A DNA stretch of 64,000 nucleotides from Chaetomium olivaceum. Lineage: Eukaryota; Ascomycota; Sordariomycetes; Sordariales; Chaetomiaceae. The number at the start of each line of letters is the position of its first letter. Position 1 is the stretch's first letter. The notes beneath the pieces are model-generated. The model ran no database searches, was not told the origin of the DNA, and saw only the letters and a list, made by a program, of their open reading frames with translations. Positions 44,104 to 54,110 of this stretch are shown here, piece after piece. The translations under genes and the position numbers were made by a program. The stretch spans positions 1-64,000 of the forward strand of contig JAYWVB010000066.1 of NCBI GenBank assembly GCA_039881045.1, read 5' to 3'.

Positions 44104-46490
44104 TCAAGAAACAGGGCGTATGGCGAGGGATGACCGAGAAGAAGGGGGTTGGCGTGGCTCTCGCAAGGAGCGACGGGGGTGAAGACCAGGCAGATCCGAA
44201 AGCCTCGTCAGATGATTTCCGTGTGGACCATCTTTTAGCAAATTAAGCTCTTCGGGGTGCACCGACCGTTGCACCGTCTCAGACTGGGAACCCGAAAGTG
44301 TAAGGGGAGATCTTCTTCGTCCTTTGAGGTATAGCTGGTTACCCTTCACCGGCTGGATCTCTCCGAGAAATCTGCGTCCTTTTCCAGATTCTTTTCTTTC
44401 ATTCTCTTCCTCCGCATACCCCTCCATTCTACCTTTTCCCTTCGCATCATTCGTCTCTACGGAAAGCTCCATGTCGCACTGCAGAGACAGAGACCGCGGC
44501 TTTTCACCACGGGCTGTTCTATCTGTTGTGATGAGAGCAGCCAGTCTGCATCTCGCAATATGGAACTCGCCTTCTGTGTAAAAGTCAAGCCCGGAAGAGC
44601 TCTTGTCCCGCACGAAGGACCATCGTATTCTGTTCCGGGGGTCCTTTAATAGTGGCTCATCCGACAGGAGCTCAAAGTAATTCCACGTCGAAGGTTCCCC
44701 CTCAGCGGGCGGGCGGGGCTCGCGTTCGGTGTATGGTGCAAACGCTACCACCTCCCGGAAATGACTTTGACTGGGTATCAGCACCTCTCCGGGTATGGTT
44801 TCCGAGAGCCGAAGAGTGATGACCGCGGACGAAAAGCACAGGACTTTCTCATTCTCACGAGGGTTGATCCCGCATGAAAATTCGACATCAAATAGGATAA
44901 GCATGGCCGGCGTCCCGGATGTATTATCCAGCGTTCCTGAAATACAGTCGCTAATTATGATCTGTGTCTGGACGGCTAAGTCGCCCACCTTGATGGTGAA
45001 GGGCGTTTGGAAGTCGCCGGGGGGTAACAAATAGAGGGAGCGGATTCGCTCCCAGCTCAAAAGGAAGGGATTGTTGAGTCGTATTGTATAGTAGCGCGTC
45101 TCCTTGACGAACGTGCCGCGCCTCACAATGGCGTTCGGGCGCTGTTCTTGGCTCTCTCTTATTGCCTTGCGTGTGGGAAGCCATGGTAGTTCCACACTCT
45201 TGACAAACATGCCCACAAAAAGCCAAAGTGCCCTCGCGGCCGTCGCTCCTGAAACGACGATGGCGATTACCTGCCCGATGGCGAAGACCTGGGAGCTGGA
45301 CTGGAGGTTGAAGTCCCGAATTGTGATTTCGGCCGTGGCCATAGAAGTCATGGCGAATACAGCGTGGACAGTGTACATGAGGGCGGCCGTCGTAGGATAG
45401 TCGTTGTACGATATCCTCCTCCCACCGGAGTCGGGGGGGTAGAGAGGGTCGGGGAAGGTGATGCCGAGCAATGTAGCGTCCTTTTGCAGCTCGGCTATAT
45501 GGAAAGTCGCCGTATTCATCAGGGTGTGGAAGGAGCTCTGACAATACAGGAGCAGCCGGAAGGCATAGTAGATCCAAAAAGCAGCGGACTCCTGCGAGTT
45601 TCTAGCACCGAGGGCCTGCTGATCCGAACAATTGGACAGCTATGCTTACTAAAAGACGGTCACGCACTGGCACTCCTCAGTGGCGAATCGGCCATGTAGA
45701 ATGCCAGTAACGATGAGCGGCAAGGCGATCAGGCCGAAGCACTGAGTAAATATCACGATTCCGACCTGCCATCTTGCGGCCAGTGTCTCTTTGGATGCGA
45801 GCTGAAGCGAGAAGCAATATTCTGGGCATCAAGGATCATAGAACTGACGATGGCATCGACGGGCGTCAGGGTGTGTCGGCCCAACTGGACCAGGATGGCG
45901 ATGACGAGGGAGACGTGGGTGACGATCAGGCCGGCCCCGACTTCCTTTGCGCCAGACTTTTCTGTGTGAAAGCTTCCCAAAACCGAGATCAGAATTAGGA
46001 CGCCCTCCTGCACCCAAATTGAAATTCGGATACCATCGCCGCTGATGTCGGCGTCAAAGTTGGTCTCGCATCGGCCGTTCAAGTTGGGGAACTGTTTGCT
46101 CTGGCCAGAGAACAGAACGGGAACCAGGATGACGCCGAGGAGACCAACAAAGAGGGGCGCAATCAGATGTCGAGACAAAAGATATAAGTAATTCGCCAAC
46201 CGATTCCACTTTTCACTGACATTCTCCTTCTCACTGTCATCCTCCTCTCTCCACTTCCTGGCTTTCGGTGGTTCGAGTACATTGAAGGCGAATAAGAGTT
46301 CAAAGAGAAAAACGAGAAGCTGGAGGCCTAGAAGGACTGAGGCAATCCGTACAGACTGGATTTGGGGGGGCATGGGCAAGGTGCCGTTTTCGGCTTTAGA
46401 ATGTAGAATTTGTTTTGTATGGTTGTGAGCTGAACTTGCGTTGATGAAGGACGAGTTTATATAGGGGGCATTGCGGCGAACATTGGGCAT
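44104..46490 (-). CDS. Multi-pass membrane protein of unknown function
   Basis: Exons 45849-46490, 45664-45801 and 44104-45591 join in frame to about 755 residues from the ATG at 46490; another ATG at 46373 is possible. Seven or eight hydrophobic helices are visible: ASVLLGLQLLVFLFELLFAF, LIAPLFVGLLGVILVPVLFS, WVQEGVLILISVLGSF, LIVTHVSLVIAILVQLG, VGIVIFTQCFGLIALPLIVT, FWIYYAFRLLLYC, ALMYTVHAVFAMTSMA and VFAIGQVIAIVVSGATAARA. The C-terminal half is soluble and ends in a charged, basic disordered tail. The intron at 45592-45663 has a weak GTGACC donor, so that join is less certain. I do not recognise the family; the arrangement (six or seven helices, then a long cytosolic part) suggests a receptor or transporter-like protein, no more. 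Confidence 0.68.
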
Positions 46491-47455
46491 CGATGCAGTG
46501 AAAGATGGCGCGATGCGACTCCAAAGTGAGGTTTTCTTATAATTAAGATAGAGGAAATGGGAGTTTGCGTGTGAGGGGAATGTGTGTTTGACCCCGAGCC
46601 AGGTGAGGGACACGCAGCCTTGCTTGCCATATTACTACCTTGCTGCCGCCCTCTCCAGTCTGTTGTGAAACGAAGGAATGCAGGAAAGCTTGCCGCCATT
46701 GGTGACGTGGGCCAATCATCATGTACATATATGTATGTACATGCACCCGGAACCAGGGGCCGCATGGTTTGGCGCAGGGGTACGCAAAAAGCTCGTCGAT
46801 CAAGCTCGCCTGGTGAGAATGAAAGGCACGAGGGGAAGGTTCCAAGCCTCCTCATTCTTCGAACCTCCCAAAGAATAGCACTTGCGGTTTTGCGCCCTCC
46901 CAATAGTTTTACCCAGTGGGCACTTACCACCCCATTGCCAAAAGAAAGCCGGATTCCAAGTGTAGAGGGTCGAGCGGTAGAAACCAAACGACAGTTCGCG
47001 AAGTCTAAGAAATCCATTTTACTCAATTTACATCTCATTCACTCTGGTTCTACTTTCCTTATTCACTCCCTTCTCCTCTGCTTTTGTTGTTTGCTAATTT
47101 ACACGGATTTATTTTCTCTCGGAGCTCGGGTTTTCTTTTGCGGCCAGAGGGTGCCTACCTACCTTCCCTAGGCGCATGAGAAGCCCTTGTAGCCAACTGG
47201 GCTGGAAGGTAAGTAGCTATCTGATGCAACTCGATGCCGAGACCAAACACTAGAACAACGTAGGGTCAGGCCGTCACACACGGCGCCCCCAACGGTGTGG
47301 TGGCGTGGGCCATGGAGGGAGGGACGAGGATATCGGAAGTGAGGTCTATGGATGCACATCTGGAACATAGAACATCAAGAGCTCCGCTACTAGGTAATTC
47401 TTTCCCTTATATAACTAGAAATACTAGTGTACACATCTCCATCTATAATGTCCTT
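46491..47455. other. Spacer
   Basis: Upstream of the membrane-protein gene and downstream of the short-chain dehydrogenase gene. A long plus-strand open frame here (46584-47171) has no recognisable protein character. Confidence 0.45.
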
Positions 47456-48508
47456 TCAAAAAGAAAGGTTGCCACCGTTGACCCCATAAGTGGTAGCAAT
47501 AGACTGCGAGCTGCGACCCTCAGCAATCATGACATAAACGGGCGCGAGCTCGGCCGGCTGCGCAATCCTTCCCAACGGCAGCTGGCTCGCGATCGTATCT
47601 GCGTTCTCAGTCGTCAGGCCATGCGAGGTGAGGAAGTTGGTGGCCGTAAGCCCAGGCGCAACGGCGTTAACCCGAATTCCCTGCGGGCCCAACTGCAAAC
47701 CCAGCGTCTGCGCCATCGATGCTAGTGCAGCCTTGGTTGCGGCATAGTCCACGGCGGCGCCGTGCGGACGGCGCGCCATGCCTGACGACGTGAAGATGAT
47801 GGAGGAGCCGGGCGGCAGCAGTGGCGCGGCCGCACGAACCAGGTAGAAGGACGCGAAGACGTTGACCTCGAACGTCTGCAGGATCTGCTCCGTCGTGAGG
47901 GTCGAGATGTTGAAGTGCTGCACAAAGTACCCGGCATTGCTGACCAGAATATCCAGCCCCCCCATCGCCTCATGCGCCCGGTGCACCAGATCGCCACAGA
48001 AGCTCTCATTGCGCAAATCACCGGGCATCGCAAAGAACCGCACCCCCGCCTCCTCCACCAGCGCCTGCACCTCGTCGGCGTCGGGCTGCTCCTCCGGCAG
48101 GTAGTTGATGGTAACATCCGCGCCCTCGCGAGCGTAGGCGATGGCCACGGCGCGGCCGATGCCGGAGTCGCCGCCCGTGATGAGCGCCTTGCGGCCCTTG
48201 AGGCGGCCCGTGCCGGTGTAGGATTGTTCGCCGCTGTCGATGGGCGGGTCCCAGTTGCGGTGGAGGCCCGGGAAGGACTGGTCGGGGAGGATGACGCGGT
48301 GCGGATAGAGCGTTGTTGGGTCGATTAGGGAGGGGGCGGAGGAGGTGGTGTTGGTGGTGTCTGGGGGAGGGGGGGTTAGTAAGTGGTAGGGGGCGTGTTG
48401 GGTGTTGGGGGGGGGGGGGGGGGGGGGTTTCCTACTGTTCCAGGCCTGGGATGAGACAGCTCCGGCGAGGAAAGATGCTGAAACGAAGATACATACAAAA
48501 AGCTTCAT
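47456..48508 (-). CDS. Secreted classical short-chain dehydrogenase/reductase
   Basis: Two exons, 48436-48508 and 47456-48360, give 325 residues. Residues 1-20 (MKLFVCIFVSASFLAGAVSS) are a signal peptide. The NAD(P) motif is KALITGGDSGIGRAVAIAYA, followed by NAG (DILVSNAGYF), serine (SIIFTSSGMA), and the catalytic YAATK (VDYAATKAALA); GIRVNAVAPGLTATNF closes the fold. The order and the GGDSGIG motif resemble the YghA/YhdF glucose-dehydrogenase-like group. The alternative is an unspliced frame of 350 residues, which would read through a 21-bp poly-C as a proline run. The spliced model is better: donor GTAGGA, branch site ACTAAC, acceptor CCCCCAG, and the join stays in frame. A signal peptide on this fold is unusual, but such proteins occur in fungi. 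Confidence 0.87.
   Translation of the reverse strand: MKLFVCIFVSASFLAGAVSSQAWNSRKPPPPPPPNTQHAPYHLLTPPPPDTTNTTSSAPSLIDPTTLYPHRVILPDQSFPGLHRNWDPPIDSGEQSYTGTGRLKGRKALITGGDSGIGRAVAIAYAREGADVTINYLPEEQPDADEVQALVEEAGVRFFAMPGDLRNESFCGDLVHRAHEAMGGLDILVSNAGYFVQHFNISTLTTEQILQTFEVNVFASFYLVRAAAPLLPPGSSIIFTSSGMARRPHGAAVDYAATKAALASMAQTLGLQLGPQGIRVNAVAPGLTATNFLTSHGLTTENADTIASQLPLGRIAQPAELAPVYVMIAEGRSSQSIATTYGVNGGNLSF
48407..48427 (-). repeat. Poly-C tract in the SDR intron, 21 bp
   Basis: The gene is on the minus strand, so its transcript has C21 just after the 5' splice site (donor at 48435). Length is likely unstable in replication. Confidence 0.85.
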
Positions 48509-49028
48509 GGTGCCGGTGACGATGAGCAGCCTGGTGATACTTGCGAGAGACGTTGGTGTGTGTTATGCGGGTGATAAACTACCGGCTGTTCAGTGAGGTA
48601 TGAGGATAATGAGAACTAGTGGAAAGAACTGTATACTTATAATCCGTCATCTTCTCGGTGTTCAACCTTATCATCGGTGCCCAGAATTCTCATGAAGACT
48701 CAAGGTCGTAGCCAGGTGAGATCCAGGACACATCAACGACCATGAGCCACAGCACGCGTCAGCACGCGTCACCACTGCTATGAGATCGACCAGCGTTGGA
48801 TGCCGTTAACCAGTCGTGATATTATCCCGCATACACTGTTTTCCGTATCCGGGTTCAGTCCCAGGACTGCCAGGACTACACAGCCTTGCCGGTTTGCAGG
48901 TTGCGTCCCAATCCGGAAAACAGTCGTTGAAATCCAACCTTGGCGTTGGCTTGGCTACAAGGTGAGATGGTTGCTTAAATCCGAATTCCGTGTCAGCATG
49001 AACATAACCAATGAACGAATGTGCGGGA
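48509..49028. other. Spacer upstream of SDR gene
   Basis: Promoter region of the minus-strand dehydrogenase. No gene is supported. Confidence 0.45.
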
Positions 49029-49729
49029 GATGAGAGTGCTCCTCCTCTTGAGCTTCATCTCATTCTTGCCCCAGCTGTGGCTGCTCTGGGTATGGAAAGG
49101 ACAGCTCTGGCCTGTCACTTTTCTATGTGCTGTGGAATCTCATTGTTGCAGTCGAGCTCTTCACTCTGTCCTTCCTTGTCGTGGTTAACTCTGCGGGAGA
49201 GGACTTCCTTGGCAAACCTGGCATCTTCGTTCACTCCCCCCTAAATGTCGGCGACCACATCGATTTGGTCAAGCTCACGCTGGTTTGGGCCCTCTGAATA
49301 GTAGTGTAGGTCGAAGCCCTGTTTCCACATGCGTTTGGATAAGCCCTTTCTTTGGTATTAACCGCACGACCAACCCAGCTTCACCGCATCCCTCACCCGA
49401 CGTTCCAACCCCGACCATGGCCGTCGCGAGACCGACGGTCTGAGCCATTTTTCTTTCCTTCCTACTCATCTCAATGGCACCCATATTTTCTTGATGCGCT
49501 CACCAACCACTCGCGCAACCAGCATCACTACTGGGGTCTCGACCTCTTCGGCGGCGTCCGCCTCCAGTTTGTCAACCCCATCGTGAACTTCTTCGGCATC
49601 GCTGCCGTTTTTGCTCAGGCCCGCGTCCTCATGCGGCGGATGCCAGGCTCGGAATGCAGCGTGCTCAGTCTGGTAGGCCTTGCCGCACAAGGGGCTACTT
49701 TTGCTCTACTTGTTCCTTCATGGTTGTGA
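49029..49729 (+). pseudogene. Small membrane protein gene or relic
   Basis: From the ATG at 49029 the sequence reads MRVLLLLSFISFLPQLWLLW, then changes frame at about 49130-49140 to LWNLIVAVELFTLSFLVVVN followed by SAGEDFLGKPGIFVHSPLNV and a stop near 49297. A further frame at 49466-49729 reads HHYWGLDLFGGVRLQFVNPI, then NFFGIAAVFAQARVL and GAATFALLV-like hydrophobic residues. These pieces look like one membrane protein with one or two frame breaks, or an unrecognised exon structure. I do not know the family. Confidence 0.35.
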
Positions 49730-50698
49730 CGCTTGTCGTTTCCGTGGAATGAGGTTAACGGGGACTGGCTGGATTGGGCGATGTCAAAAGCATAGTTTCA
49801 GGCGGTTGGTTCCGCGTCTGTTGAGTACGCTGTTTTTGCCGTTGCACAATTTGGGTTGTTGTCGGTAGCAGTACGGCGCCGTCTTCACAATGGAGATATC
49901 TCTGGGACGTCTGCTGGGGAGTCTGAGCCATTGCTGTGGGCCCGAACAAGTTTCTCAACGACGATGGAAAGATAATGATAGTGTTCCAAAGTTATAGGCG
50001 CGAACGGCCATGTTGGTTGTCGGGGGGCGGGTTTCGTCCTCTTTTGCTTGGTTGTTTCTTGACCATGACAACACAGCATGAATTGGCAAGCCTTTTCGGC
50101 ATGTAGGTCAGCATGTGAAGGCGCCAAACGCGGATCCTGCCGCTGTTCGCTGCGGCTTATTGTAGAAGACAGACTCCACTGGAATACCAGGCCGGACACC
50201 ACCACGCTGAGAGGGTGGGATGGAACAGAGCTTCGCCGAGGAGGGGTAATTCATGCTTCAATATCTCCCCATCAACGTGGACTAGGCCGCGTTCGTCGTC
50301 CGCCGCAACTAGTCGCTCCGGATTCCGGGGCAGTTGACAATGGCTGCACTCGTCCTACACCGCCTTGATCAGTCTCACCCAAGGTAGGTATTCATTTGGT
50401 GTGCATTCTCCGCGTGCGTAGTCTGTCAAGCCTGTAATACCACGAAACCGTGGTTCCTCATCAGCCCCACCCCCAAGTAACTGTCATGAAACGGCGTAGA
50501 CACAGGGTTAGCATCTCTGGTATGTCATCATGTACATCATACATTTCTTTAATGTAGTCCTATACATTACATCCGTCACTTCCACCTTCCCCTCCACCAT
50601 ACGAGAACAGAGTGTGCCCCAGAGTGTGCCCCAGAGTGTGCCCCAGAGTGCTTCAGAGTGTGCCGTGCCTGTCGCTGAACTTGCTGAACGTAGGCGGC
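49730..50698. other. Spacer with a short tandem repeat
   Basis: No gene is supported. Contains the 12-bp tandem repeat at 50609-50644. Confidence 0.45.
50609..50644 (+). repeat. Tandem repeat, 12 bp x3
   Basis: Three perfect copies of AGAGTGTGCCCC, followed by two degenerate ones to about 50664. Confidence 0.85.
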
Positions 50699-51997
50699 TT
50701 ACGCCGGACGTGGCGTAGAATCGGCCTCGGAGCAGCCTCTAGCCACCTGACGCGCAATCCCAGCGGCCACCCCTCGTTCAAACTCAGCAGTCATATCCTT
50801 CTCCATCTTGCGCTTTTCGGCCAGACGCCGCTCCTCTTCCCTTCTACGCCGCTTCTCTTTCCTTCTGCGCCGCTTCTCCTCTTTTCTGCGCCGCTTCTCC
50901 TCTTTTCTGCGCCGCTCCGCCTTTTGTCTGCGCCGCTCCGATCTCTCGCATACGGTTTCCAGATCCCGGACAGAGGCGGCAAACTTGGTCGGATCATGTT
51001 GATAGCGAGCCCTGCGAAAGATGGCTCTCAGTCGCTTATATGACACTGAAAGGAAAGGGTTTCTATCGAAGCGTTAGATTCATTACGCTTCTATTGATAG
51101 AAGTGGCATACCTCGTGGTCCCGGCAGCCGACTCGGCGGCTGAAGGGCGACAATATACCGCAGGCAGGCTAGCACGACCAATAAAGTCGGAGAGATAAAA
51201 ATCAATTCGCCCTGTAGGTTGTTGATTAAGACTATCGTCATGGTAGATTTGGCGATGCTGGGCCCAGTGGGCTGAAGAGTTGTCCGTGACCAGGAGGCTA
51301 ACCCACGCTTTTTTCAAGCTGGGGTATTGAAGCTTCAGAATGAGGACAGCTTGGACTTGGCCATCCGACGACTCAATGTATTGCCGTGCTTTTCTTTCCA
51401 CATGTTGCAGAGACTGGCTCTACGAGACCTCGCAAACAAGGGATGGAACAGTAGCAGTCTGGCCGAAACAAATATCGCTTTGCTTGAATAGCTGATTGCC
51501 GTATTGAATGGGTATGGTACCATTGTTCACGACGGACCCCATGAGGCGATGGACTTCGGGATCATCCGTGGCGAAACGTTTTTTTGCAAGTCGAAAGTTA
51601 AGGTATCCGGCGAGCTCGCTTTGGACATGGTAGTGGACTGGGGACTCGCCCGTAATGTCGATGTAGACTGTCTGTGTCTCGTAGTCGTATTCGAAGCGTC
51701 CGACTCTCGATTCGTCGCGTTCCAACAGCCCGTCATCCAACTGTTCAGAGAGATCATGTACTTGTTCTGCCTGCCAGCGAAAACCGATAAGCGATTTGCT
51801 ACCACGTTGGCGAGCGCTGAGAATATAGTCGATGATCTCCTCGACCGTAGAAGCGTCTATAAAATCCTGCGAGGGGTCAGCATCCGCCTCGGCGCAAATG
51901 AGCAAAACTCGAATACCAGCTCGGCGTTTCCCTCACTCCCAGGGGAGGCGGGCACTGTCGGCGAGGCCGATAAATTGACGCTCTTTCGAGAAGCCAT
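50699..51997 (-). pseudogene. Fungal-specific gene of unknown function, broken by a nonsense codon
   Basis: Exon 1 51917-51997 and exon 2 from 51866 (GTATTC...CGCAG) join in frame: DFIDASTVEEIIDYILSARQ, then TVYIDITGESPVHYHVQSEL and SDICFGQTATVPSLVCEVS. There a TAG (51422-51420) stands where tryptophan seems likely; the frame resumes SQSLQHVERKARQYIESS and continues YPSLKKAWVSLL, GRIDFYLSDFIGRASLPAVY, to a stop at 51065-51063. A last segment (51046-50699) in another frame carries a basic coiled coil of 7-residue repeats (RRRKEEKRRRKEEK) after SYKRLRAIFRRARYQHD; a short intron between about 51110 and 51050 probably joins it. The family recurs in filamentous fungi, as I recall, but I cannot name its activity. 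A solo LTR lies 49 bp upstream of the start. Confidence 0.6.
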
Positions 51998-52046
51998 CGT
52001 TGGTAGAGTTCGATTTATGGTGGGGGGTAAGAAAAGGTGTGAGGAG

Positions 52047-52244
52047 TGTGACGGCGGCATGGTTCTGACCCTAACCCTAACCGCAACCTGAGTGGTGGTC
52101 TGTGCGCCTCCCACCCGTGTTTTCCCACAGTTGTGCGAATCCTGTATCTTGATTCTTTTCTTTTCTTCTCTTTAGCTTTAGATTCACGTAATTGAGTAGG
52201 ATCATTTGAGCCATCGTGCCTCTATTCCTCGCTCGCTCGTCACA
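52047..52244 (+). mobile_element. Solo LTR of a relative of the chromovirus at 56.8 kb
   Basis: The 198-bp segment starts TGTGACGG and ends CGTCACA, with a 5-bp target duplication AGGAG on each side (52042-52046 and 52245-52249). It shares blocks with the 211-bp LTR downstream (GTGGTCTGTGCGC, a CTTTAGCTTT.GATT block, TTTGAGCC.TCG), in the same order but diverged. No internal coding region remains, as expected after recombination between two LTRs. It sits in the promoter of the broken gene at 51997. Confidence 0.83.
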
Positions 52245-52249
52245 AGGAG

Positions 52250-54110
52250 CATGCTCACCTGCCTCTCAAGATATCACAAAAGATAAACCAGCGAGTGGTG
52301 GTCCGAGCGTCCTATTATGGGCTCAAGAGAGTGGTGGTCCAAGCGGCGTTGTTCAAGGTTTGGCCAAGTGAGTGAGTGAGTGCTGGGCTTGGTTGATGTT
52401 GGCTTTGGAAAAAGTCTGTCAAATGCACTCAAGCACTTGTCAAGGCAATCCGGGATGGCCTTTTGCACATGCAGGGTCGGTCCTCTCCGCGAACTTTGCA
52501 CGAGCACAAATCATGGATGTGGCTTTTCGAATTCTGAGTCGTTATCGCACACCCTTCAGGCCTGCACAATGCTCCCTTGTTGCTTCTTGTTGCTTACCAC
52601 GTACGTCCACAACATGGTGTCATACGAATGAACGCAGCACCACCTCGGACGGCTTCCTTGAGGTCATCCCCGAGAGGGCCGAGACTCTCTTCCCCTAAGT
52701 ATTTTAGCTCACTTATGAGATATCCCATCCTGCTCACCATGTGGTTGTCTGTCGCCTCTCGCCTTCTTGCTCTTCTCCGGGTGTCTGTGGTGCCATTGGT
52801 CCGGATGGCGTCGTTGAAAGCGCAGAGCTTCTGGAGGGAGCAAAATCGGCAAACCATGGCGGACGGAGAAAACAAGGTTCCCGGCCTTTCAACCGATACG
52901 CTGTCGGCTGGTGGAGAGAAACTAGGTACAGATCTACGGTAACCTACCTTACCCCTCCGACACATTAACAAGGGCAGATACTTGGGGGCTGTGTGGTTTC
53001 CTTCCCCGTTTAATCCCTACTTCGTAATAGAGGGTGAATGAAAACAGTCATGTATCTCTCGAGGTTTGACACACACCACCAAATCCTGGTATGGTGGCTG
53101 CAACCAGAAACACTCCAGCTTTGTTAATACAACGTGGGGGAAGCTTGGGGTAGTTGGACGAAGCACCGCAGCAGTCCGAAGGAAAGAGCAAAGCGAAAGG
53201 GTGTGGGGCAGCGAGAGCAGTGCGGTTGGGGAGCCGGTCGAGCCCGAACGAACGACCCTGCCTCGGCAGTAAACTCGGTTGTCCTAGCCCACCGTCACAA
53301 AAGCCCGCCTTTGGGGGTCCACCATATCCATCTCCATCCCGAAGTCCCTCCGTATCCCGGCCCCACTCTATCTCCAGATCAAGATACCGCCCTCGGGTCC
53401 GTTGGGAGACGAGTTTTTATTCATGCATGATTCACTATGCCGAGTTCAAGACATTCGTTTCTCAAAATAAGGCATACAATACAGGGGCTATACTTTAACT
53501 CTTGGCTATCTCCTCGTCTGCGATCCAACTCCAGAAGGACGCCGAGTTCTTTAGGGCAACGTATGTTAATCTTATTATCACCCGCGAAGAGCTACGGGGC
53601 CGTACAAACGGTGTGGCGGAGAAGAACTTGAAACTTCTAAGTACGCGAGGCGCTGGAGGAGAATTCCACCAGATGTACGTAGATGCCAGAGCTCGTATCT
53701 TCAGTTCAGTGCCTACATCCTCCTCCCAATATCTAGGTGTTGCTTCAACAAACATTTTACCAGCTGCTGACCCCGTCTTCTACCAGGAGCTCACGCGTCT
53801 ACTATACTTCTTCCATTAGCTGTCCCTTTAGGGGAGGAAATAGAACGAGAAGGAGCATCGTCGTTAACAAACCCCGTACCCATCCTGGAGAGCCTACCCA
53901 TGCTATCTGCCGCGATGTTTACATCTGCGGTAGAGGTGGTCAATACTGGAGTACCGGAAACCCCTATCCCGGACCCGTTCCGCCCGCGGTCTGTGCAGCC
54001 ATTCGGCGGCTTGCTGCTTGGGTCCAGGAGGACTTCCGGAGGTGGTGGTTACAAGCTACAGCGCTGCCTACGCCGCCCTAGATCAATTTCCACGTCTCTC
54101 GCTTGAGACC
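52250..54110. other. Gene-poor stretch
   Basis: No convincing gene. A plus-strand open frame at 53502-53819 (no ATG; LQKDAEFFRATYVNLIITRE, then GEFHQMYVDARARIF) and a frame directly after it may be a decayed protein, unrecognised. Confidence 0.4.

Noticed and set aside
46584..47171. 195-codon plus-strand open frame
   Set aside because: Composition is not protein-like and no motif is present; it lies in the upstream region of a minus-strand gene.
47722..48328. Other-strand and other-frame open reading frames in the SDR gene
   Set aside because: The SDR catalytic motifs are in the annotated frame only.
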